From the NCBI GenBank assembly GCA_022545625.1, contig JACZQS010000001.1, positions 1 to 30,183 of the forward strand: DNA of 30,183 bases. Reading direction: 5' to 3'. A program made the position numbers and the translations under genes. The notes under the pieces were generated by a model. The model was given only the letters and a program-made list of their open reading frames with translations. It had not been told where the DNA came from and made no database searches. The stretch is from Pseudomonadota bacterium. Its GTDB lineage: Bacteria > Pseudomonadota > Gammaproteobacteria > GCA-001735895. This document shows, in pieces, positions 24,569 through 30,183 of the stretch (position 1 is its first letter; the number at the start of each line of letters is the position of its first letter).

Positions 24569-25108
24569 CTAACCCCGGAAAGCCTCTTTCGAATTCAAAT
24601 ATTTAATTTCAGCCTCGCTACTTTCACGACCCAGCATTTCATTTCGATGTGGGAAACGTCCAAAGCGTTCCACGATGCCATAATGGTGTCTGGCAAAACG
24701 TAAATTATTTTCCAGTCCAGGCTGGCTAAATAGCTCAACGCCCAGAGCCTGATCGTCCAGGTCCTCGCTATGCATGAACGGCATATACATGAATGATTTC
24801 TGATCTGACGTTAACTCCCTGTCATAAGCCTTATCGATAGCACCGCGGGCTACGGCGAGAGACGATGCGTCGGTGGAAAAGCATTTTGCTGTACCCCGAA
24901 ACATATTTAGCGGGAACTGATCGAGCACAATGACCAGGGCGAGGCTTCCGATTGCGCTCTGCTGCCATCGATCCAGTTTTCCCTGCTTCGCCTGCCGCCA
25001 GGTATCGATATAAGAATCGATCAAGCGTTGATCAAACGACCGGGTCGATTTAAACCAGTATTGCTTTGCTTCATCAGAAAACCAAAAATCTATCAGGGCC
25101 TGGTACAT
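24569..25108 (-). CDS. DUF924 family protein
   Basis: The 179-residue product matches DUF924: it starts ALIDFWFSDEAKQYWFKSTRSFDQRL, continues with LALVIVLDQFPLNMFRGTAKCFSTDASSLAVARGAID and FMYMPFMHSEDLDDQALGVELF, and has the C-terminal FGRFPHRNEMLGRESSEAEIKYL. The family has a tetratricopeptide-like helical fold and unknown function. It lies between tmcA and the YihY-type gene, with gaps of 146 and 128 bases, so it probably has its own promoter, overlapped by the TAACCG cluster at 25128-25181. Confidence 0.9.
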   Translation of the reverse strand: MYQALIDFWFSDEAKQYWFKSTRSFDQRLIDSYIDTWRQAKQGKLDRWQQSAIGSLALVIVLDQFPLNMFRGTAKCFSTDASSLAVARGAIDKAYDRELTSDQKSFMYMPFMHSEDLDDQALGVELFSQPGLENNLRFARHHYGIVERFGRFPHRNEMLGRESSEAEIKYLNSKEAFRG

Positions 25109-25123
25109 AGTCTCTAGTGTTAG

Positions 25124-25181
25124 ATTCTAACCGCATTACGGTTAACTGAAACCGGTCCGAAAGATCGGTTAATTTAACCGA
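25124..25181 (-). promoter_or_regulatory. TAACCG/CGGTTA half-site cluster at the DUF924 promoter
   Basis: TAACCG occurs at 25128-25133 with its inverse CGGTTA at 25139-25144. AACCG lies at 25150-25154, and a 17-base palindrome TCGGTTAA-T-TTAACCGA occupies 25165-25181. On the minus strand a possible -10 TAGAAT (25129-25124) overlaps the first half-site. The set looks like an operator, but the regulator is unknown. Hairpins without a U-tract argue against a tmcA terminator. Confidence 0.45.
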
Positions 25182-25254
25182 CTATATACCGCACCATCCT
25201 AACCCTTTGCAAATGACTTTCACACTCAATTGATGCGTATTATTTCTGCACTCG

Positions 25255-27354
25255 TCACTCGCAGGAATGCAAGGACCTTACCAGTTGGCGAAGTACCTGC
25301 TGGACCTGTTTTCGTCCAACAACTCCAGAAGATCGATCGAGCCGGTCCCAGTCTCGATTCTGCACTGCCTTTTCAATCAACCAGGGGTGTACCTCGGTAT
25401 CCGCTGGCAAGCTGGCAATTTTCTGCATGACAAATCGCTGCAAGCTACCAAAACACAGTTCGAATCCCTTGTGGCCACAGGCAAATGCATGCACTTCGGC
25501 TAAATCCATTGTCGACATCACCGGATTAAAGCGACAATAGTTTAACAGAGCAACGACATTCGCTACATCCATCGCCTGCAAGAACTGGCATAACCAGACC
25601 GGCAGGTACTCCTGGATGCGATCCTTCAATTTAATTATGTGGTCGTCTAGCTCCTGATTAAGACTCCTGAGCACTGCAACCGAATGATTACCACTCGATT
25701 TTCCCAAGCCGAAGCCGATGTGCACCAGAGAAAAATCGCAACTATGCCAAAATGCAACCGACTCAGAATCAAGCGCGAAGCTCGCACCGATATAGTCAAA
25801 ACCCTGGTCCTCCGCATGCTGTGTGGCGGTTTCGATCAACTGTCGCCCTATTCCAATTCGGCGCCAGGGCTCAAGCACTGCAATTCGCTGAACCCTCAGA
25901 CCCCTGTAGCCAGCAAAGTATTTGTCCCCCGCATGGGCGGTAATCATTTGTGCCAGCAAATGCCCCCTGGGTCGACGTGTGCCGAGATACACCTGTTCGC
26001 ATAGTTCCCTGTCCAGCCCTCCCTCGACATTTAACAGGGCCACAGCTATCAGATCACTCCCTGCTTCGGCCAAAATAACGCGAAGATGTGGATTTTCCAT
26101 CAACATGCGTAGATCCGAGGGTCGTGTACGATAGTGCGCGGAGGTCATCAGTGAATAGACTTTTTCTAGTAGCCCAGGGTTGCCTCCAAGTGCCGCTGCA
26201 TCAAGTATCCGAAGCTGACACGATTTACGTCTACCGGCATCCATAGGTATGGAAGCGGATACTGGCTTTAGTAACAGCGTGGACTCTAGCCAGGCTTCGA
26301 GACAATCGCCCGAGGCCCAGCGTACCGGCAGGGTTAATTCCAGTCGTCGCAGCTGCGCTTTTGGCAGGCGCGCGATAAAACGCAGCAGGAACCCCTGACC
26401 GGTACCTTCGTATCCGCCGGTAGTGGTAGCCATGATAATTTTTCGGTATTGCCTGCACAGTTGTTGCAGCATCGGATAAGGCAACATGGCCGCTTCATCA
26501 ATGATTAGAATAGCGGCAGCCTGTTGCTCGGCAATCAATCGGTCGGGTGCAATGAAGTCAATATCGAGTCCGGTGTTTGACTGGTTTTTCGCCTGAAGTA
26601 TCAAAATTGCAGCAGATTGTCGGGAAGGGGCCGTCACCAAAACTGACGACTGCCGACTTAATAATAAGTTGCCCAGGATAAATCCGAGGCAGGTGCTTTT
26701 TCCCCGACCACGATCGGCAGTAATCAAGGCGATGGATTGATTTTGATCACCCAACCATTCATCGACCTCTGCCATGACCGCTGATTGTTCGGCAGTCTTA
26801 CCCGAGATTAGTGGGGTTGGCCGTGCCCTGGGTAATTTCGGAATCGGGGGAAGATTTTTACCCTGTGTCAGCGTGATACCCCCGGTCGACGGGTGGCCAA
26901 GGCTGTTAAATAGTGATTCGGCAAACACCGGGTGCCTGGATTTCAGGTTATCTTGCCAGATACCATACTGATCTTTAATCGTTCCCCAATTCTGAGGGCC
27001 CGGTGACAGTAGTATCATTAAACCGCCACAACTGACCAGTCCACTCGCGATACACAGTACATCGGGGTTGAGTCCATCAAATAAATCGACCACAACGACA
27101 GGCGATTCGCTGCCCAGTAAAGTTTCAACCCTGTCGAAAGAGACTGGCTGCTCGCACAACTCACGGTTTGATATTGCCAATACATCCTTATATAACGATT
27201 GCACCGAAAGAAAAAGTTCCCTGCACCAGGCCCAATCTCCCTCAATCGATAAAACTAGCCGCTGGTGGGCACCCCGCAATTCGTCCGACAGCAGCCCCAA
27301 CCAACTTATAATTTCGTCTTTAGGGATGCTTCTTGGTGGACTGGTATTCGACAT
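25255..27354 (-). CDS. tmcA: tRNA(Met) cytidine acetyltransferase TmcA
   Basis: The 699-residue product has the TmcA layout: N-terminal DUF1726-like domain, RNA-helicase-like module with Walker A ADRGRGKST (residues 213-221) and Walker B ILIIDEAAMLP (282-292), then a GNAT acetyltransferase domain with VQRIAVLEPWRRIGIGRQLIETA, and a C-terminal tRNA-binding domain. It makes N4-acetylcytidine at position 34 of elongator tRNA-Met using acetyl-CoA and ATP. It is divergent from the DUF1244 gene with only 67 bases between them. The length is normal for the family. Confidence 0.94.
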   Translation of the reverse strand: MSNTSPPRSIPKDEIISWLGLLSDELRGAHQRLVLSIEGDWAWCRELFLSVQSLYKDVLAISNRELCEQPVSFDRVETLLGSESPVVVVDLFDGLNPDVLCIASGLVSCGGLMILLSPGPQNWGTIKDQYGIWQDNLKSRHPVFAESLFNSLGHPSTGGITLTQGKNLPPIPKLPRARPTPLISGKTAEQSAVMAEVDEWLGDQNQSIALITADRGRGKSTCLGFILGNLLLSRQSSVLVTAPSRQSAAILILQAKNQSNTGLDIDFIAPDRLIAEQQAAAILIIDEAAMLPYPMLQQLCRQYRKIIMATTTGGYEGTGQGFLLRFIARLPKAQLRRLELTLPVRWASGDCLEAWLESTLLLKPVSASIPMDAGRRKSCQLRILDAAALGGNPGLLEKVYSLMTSAHYRTRPSDLRMLMENPHLRVILAEAGSDLIAVALLNVEGGLDRELCEQVYLGTRRPRGHLLAQMITAHAGDKYFAGYRGLRVQRIAVLEPWRRIGIGRQLIETATQHAEDQGFDYIGASFALDSESVAFWHSCDFSLVHIGFGLGKSSGNHSVAVLRSLNQELDDHIIKLKDRIQEYLPVWLCQFLQAMDVANVVALLNYCRFNPVMSTMDLAEVHAFACGHKGFELCFGSLQRFVMQKIASLPADTEVHPWLIEKAVQNRDWDRLDRSSGVVGRKQVQQVLRQLVRSLHSCE

Positions 27355-27380
27355 TATTGAGTGGACTGGCCGGGAAATCT

Positions 27381-27408
27381 TTGATTAAATTTGCGTCCGC
27401 ATTATAGG
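27381..27408 (+). promoter_or_regulatory. Candidate promoter for the DUF1244 gene
   Basis: TTGATT (27381-27386) and TATAGG (27403-27408) are separated by 16 bases. It would start transcription shortly before ATG 27422, leaving almost no leader. This is motif-based and weak. Confidence 0.3.
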
Positions 27409-27421
27409 GCAGTGCCTCTCA

Positions 27422-27736
27422 ATGACAAAAGATCAACAAACCCAAATCGAAGCCGCCGCATTTCGCGGGCTGATGCAACACCTGCAACAACGCTCCGATG
27501 TGCAGAACATCGACCTGATGAACCTGGCTGGATTTTGCCGTAACTGTTTAGCGAAATGGTATTCCGCGGCAGCGAAAGACCAGGGTCTCGAATACGATTA
27601 CCCCAGGGCGCAAAAAGTAATCTACGGCATGGAGATTGGCGAATGGAAAGCAAACTTCCAGGGTAAGGCCAGTGACGAGCAAAAGAAACGCTTCGAGGAA
27701 ACCAGCGACCTACACGCTAAAATCACTGGTTACTAG
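27422..27736 (+). CDS. DUF1244 family protein
   Basis: The 104-residue product matches DUF1244: EAAAFRGLMQHLQQRSDVQNIDLMNLAGFCRNCLAKWYSAAAKDQGLEYDYPRAQKVIYGMEIGEWKANFQ. The paired cysteines in FCRNCLAKW are conserved in the family and may bind a metal or ligand. It is a small soluble protein of unknown function. It is divergent from tmcA and convergent with fadD (29 bases between the stops). Confidence 0.92.
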   Translation: MTKDQQTQIEAAAFRGLMQHLQQRSDVQNIDLMNLAGFCRNCLAKWYSAAAKDQGLEYDYPRAQKVIYGMEIGEWKANFQGKASDEQKKRFEETSDLHAKITGY

Positions 27737-27765
27737 CCCACATATTGCACGAAGGCAGCGACTAC

Positions 27766-29427
27766 TCAACCCTTTCTCAATTCACGCCGCAAAATCTTAC
27801 CCACATTGGTTTTCGGCAGCTCGGACCTGAATTCAACAATTTTGGGAACCTTGTAACCGGTCAAGCTCTCTTTGCAGTGTTTTATCACGTCCTTCTCTGT
27901 CAGCGACTGGTCTTTTTTAACAATAACCGCCTTCACGATTTCCCCACATTTTTCGTCGGGCTCACCGATAACAGCGATCTCCAGAACGCCTTCATGCCCG
28001 GCAATGACCGTTTCTATTTCATTTGGGTAAACGTTAAACCCGGATACCAGAATCATATCCTTCAAACGGTCAACGATGCGAAAGTAACCTGCCGCATCCA
28101 TTTTGGCCACGTCACCGGTTTTCAACCAGCCATCGGAAGTAAATACCTTCGCGGTTTCTTCCTCCTGATTCCAGTAGCCTTTCATTACCTGCGGACCCCG
28201 GACACAAAGTTCGCCCGATTCTCCCTGGGGCATTAATTTCCCATTTTCGTCCTGAATCGAAACTTCAGTCGACGGTATCGGCAGTCCAATACTGCCGTTG
28301 TATTCGGCCAGGCTCAACGGGTTAATACAAACAGCCGGAGAAGTTTCGGTGAGACCATAGGCTTCGATTAGTGGCACACCCGTAGCTTTTTTCCAGCGTT
28401 CGGCAACTGGCTTTTGCACGGCCATGCCTCCACCCAGTGTTATTTTCAATCCCGAAAAATCGATTTCATCGAAACCCGGGGTATTCATCAGGCCAATAAA
28501 CAGGGTATTGACGCCGGTAATCGCGGTAAATGAAACATTTTTCAGCTCCTTGACGAAATTTGGCATATCCCTGGGATTGGTGATTAAGTAATTTTCTGCT
28601 CCCTCTTTCATAAAAGTCAGACAATTCGCAGTGAGCGAAAAAATATGGTAAAGCGGCAGGGCGGTTATAATGACCTCCTTATCAGCGCTGAGATGGTCCT
28701 TAATCCAGGCCGATGCCTGTTGCATATTGGCGACCATATTGCGGTGCGTCAGCATCGCGCCTTTCGCCAAACCCGTAGTGCCACCGGTATATTGTAAGAA
28801 AGCGATGTCTTGATGAGAGCATTCAACCGGCTCGTAAGGTTTCTGTGCCCCATTTTTTAAGGCATCTTTAAAGGTGACACGGCGCGGCAGGGAAAAAGCT
28901 GGCACCATCTTTTTCACATATTTCACCACCAGGTTCACAATTAGCGATTTGGGGAACTTCAGCATATCGCCAAGCTGCGTGGTAATGACATGCTGAATCG
29001 GTGTTTCATCGATGACTTCCTGCAAAACCTGGCAAAAATTTTCCATCACGATGATTGCCTTCGCGCCTGAATCGCTGAGTTGATGCTTTAATTCACGCGT
29101 GGTATAGAGCGGATTTGTATTTACCACGGTAAATCCACAGCGCAGCGCAGCGAATATAGCTATCGGGTTTTGCAAAACATTGGGCATCATTATCGCAATA
29201 CGATCGCCCTTACGCATGTTGGGTAACCGCTGTAGATAGCTGGCTAGATTACCGGTTAAACGATCCATGTCGGCATAACTAAGTGTTGTGCCCAAATTAG
29301 TGAACGCGGGGCTATCACCATATTCGGCAACAGCCCGATCAAATACCTCGGCTATCGATTGATAAGCATCGACGTCGATAGTCGCCGGCATGCCTGGGGG
29401 GTAGCTTTTTAACCATGCCTTATCCAT
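27766..29427 (-). CDS. fadD: Long-chain fatty-acid--CoA ligase
   Basis: The 553-residue product is an adenylate-forming enzyme. The AMP-binding motif YTGGTTGLAKGAMLTHRNM, the linker YGLTETSP, TGDVAKMDAAGYFRIVDRLKDMILVSGFNVYPNEIE and the C-terminal LPKTNVGKILRRELR (catalytic Lys) are all present. It activates long-chain fatty acids to acyl-CoA at the inner membrane for beta-oxidation. It lies downstream of fadE in the same direction, 132 bases apart, fitting a fatty-acid degradation group. Length and motifs match E. coli FadD (561 residues). A clear FadR or PsrA site was not identified. Confidence 0.95.
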   Translation of the reverse strand: MDKAWLKSYPPGMPATIDVDAYQSIAEVFDRAVAEYGDSPAFTNLGTTLSYADMDRLTGNLASYLQRLPNMRKGDRIAIMMPNVLQNPIAIFAALRCGFTVVNTNPLYTTRELKHQLSDSGAKAIIVMENFCQVLQEVIDETPIQHVITTQLGDMLKFPKSLIVNLVVKYVKKMVPAFSLPRRVTFKDALKNGAQKPYEPVECSHQDIAFLQYTGGTTGLAKGAMLTHRNMVANMQQASAWIKDHLSADKEVIITALPLYHIFSLTANCLTFMKEGAENYLITNPRDMPNFVKELKNVSFTAITGVNTLFIGLMNTPGFDEIDFSGLKITLGGGMAVQKPVAERWKKATGVPLIEAYGLTETSPAVCINPLSLAEYNGSIGLPIPSTEVSIQDENGKLMPQGESGELCVRGPQVMKGYWNQEEETAKVFTSDGWLKTGDVAKMDAAGYFRIVDRLKDMILVSGFNVYPNEIETVIAGHEGVLEIAVIGEPDEKCGEIVKAVIVKKDQSLTEKDVIKHCKESLTGYKVPKIVEFRSELPKTNVGKILRRELRKG

Positions 29428-29559
29428 CAGTACTCCTTCATTTTCTGCCTGGGCTGAACGCCGCAGTAGATACTATCTACCTCCAGGTCGACTAAATCAA
29501 ATTATGCCAAAGGATGCACATTACTACTGCCGGCAGGTAATACGGTCGGCTAGCCTAAT

Positions 29560-30183
29560 TTATGCAACCTTGCGGTTGCTTTTCTTTACTTGCGCAATAT
29601 CCTGCGGCTCAAAATCATCGACCATTATTACTTTTCTTGTCGCTGCCTGTGCCTGCCGCAAAATTTCCACCTCTTTGACAGTAAGCAAATCTAATCCCAA
29701 CAAATCATCTAGCCACTGCTGGTAAGTTTGCAAATCGGATTTCATCTGATGGCTTGCACGCAGCCTGCGCTCGATTGGCTCCGCCCGAATCACTTTCAAC
29801 AGAGCATCTTCCAGGCATCCGGTGATATCGTTTTCATCGTCACTGATAAAAATGCCCTGGGTTAGCCTATCTCTTGCCTTACCAGGTTTGATCAGCAATG
29901 CCGCCACGCGGTGACTCAGGGAATCGTTGGGTTGACGCAGGCTCAGACCCAACGGAAAAAGGACAACTCTTACCAGCAAACCCAGCCACTTGATCGGAAA
30001 ATTGCGCAGAATCTCGTCAAGCGCCATCTGGATCTGATACAGGCAGTATTTGGCTGACCACTCGACCAATGGAATATCTAACCTGGGACGACCATCGTCC
30101 TCAAATTTCTTCAGTACTGCCGAGGCATAGAACATATAACTCAAGGCATCGGCAAATCGCCCGGACAATTTTTCCTTGCGTTT
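29560..30183 (-). CDS. fadE: Acyl-CoA dehydrogenase FadE, C-terminal part
   Basis: The reading frame is open to the right edge, so the start lies outside the window. The visible 207 residues are the DUF1974 C-terminal domain of FadE-type acyl-CoA dehydrogenases: KLSGRFADALSYMFYASAVLKKFEDDGRP, DIPLVEWSAKYCLYQIQMALDEILRNFP and FPLGLSLRQPNDSLSHRVAALLIKPGKARDRLTQGIF. FadE carries out the first dehydrogenation of beta-oxidation; the FAD-binding catalytic domain would be upstream. It precedes fadD in the same direction. A GCAACC-GCAA-GGTTGC hairpin occupies the last codons (29564-29579). Confidence 0.93.
   Translation of the reverse strand, partial: KRKEKLSGRFADALSYMFYASAVLKKFEDDGRPRLDIPLVEWSAKYCLYQIQMALDEILRNFPIKWLGLLVRVVLFPLGLSLRQPNDSLSHRVAALLIKPGKARDRLTQGIFISDDENDITGCLEDALLKVIRAEPIERRLRASHQMKSDLQTYQQWLDDLLGLDLLTVKEVEILRQAQAATRKVIMVDDFEPQDIAQVKKSNRKVA
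29564..29579 (-). terminator. GNRA-loop hairpin at the end of fadE
   Basis: On the minus strand GCAACC-GCAA-GGTTGC forms a 6-base stem with a GCAA tetraloop, covering the last codons before TAA. The following sequence is not U-rich, so it is a weak terminator or an mRNA-stabilising structure. Confidence 0.25.

Noticed and set aside
27745..28236. 163-codon plus-strand frame over the end of fadD
   Set aside because: Antisense to the C-terminal domain of fadD; the sequence is explained by fadD codon use.

Overview
The window reads as a chromosomal segment of a gammaproteobacterium with moderate GC. The gene order gshB, tonB, yqgE, yqgF, pyrR, pyrB, pyrC' and then pilT/pilU, yggS, proC, yggT follows the Pseudomonas-type arrangement. 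DUF1820, DUF1244, a TmcA-type tRNA acetyltransferase and FadE/FadD also fit that class. Species or genus cannot be named from the sequence. No rRNA, tRNA, CRISPR array, phage module or complete transposase gene was seen.

Layout. 1-3210 (+): end of gshB, an ApbE-like lipoprotein, tonB, yqgE and yqgF in close succession. 3211-3826: a 616-base non-coding stretch filled by a nested inverted-repeat element. 3827-6595 (+): pyrR-pyrB-pyrC', overlapping genes for a Pseudomonas-type aspartate transcarbamoylase whose dihydroorotase-like subunit has lost its HxH metal site. 6685-10076 (-): three consecutive PilT-family ATPases (one PilT, two PilU-like). 10418-12728 (+): yggS, proC and yggT. 12751-13206 (-): a TerB-like protein. 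13361-15053 (+): oxyR, a glutaredoxin and a DUF1820 protein. 15067-18440 (+): a tightly coupled chain of glycosyltransferase, nucleosidase-like protein, spore-photoproduct-lyase-like radical SAM protein and short-chain dehydrogenase. 18494-27354 (-): GGDEF/EAL protein, msrA, xthA, a YihY-type membrane protein, a DUF924 protein and tmcA. 27422-27736 (+): DUF1244. 27766-30183 (-): fadD and the C-terminal part of fadE, which runs off the window.

How the genes fit together. Most are housekeeping functions: glutathione and redox repair (gshB, grx, oxyR, msrA), pyrimidine synthesis, PLP homeostasis and proline synthesis, type IV pilus retraction, c-di-GMP signalling, DNA repair (xthA, the SPL-like enzyme, possibly yqgF) and beta-oxidation (fadD, fadE). 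The items most worth a second look are the nucleosidase/SPL-like/SDR cluster, the third PilT-family ATPase, the 458-base nested inverted repeat before pyrR, a 60-base mini-element that appears to have replaced the end of xthA, and a cluster of TAACCG half-sites over the DUF924 promoter region.
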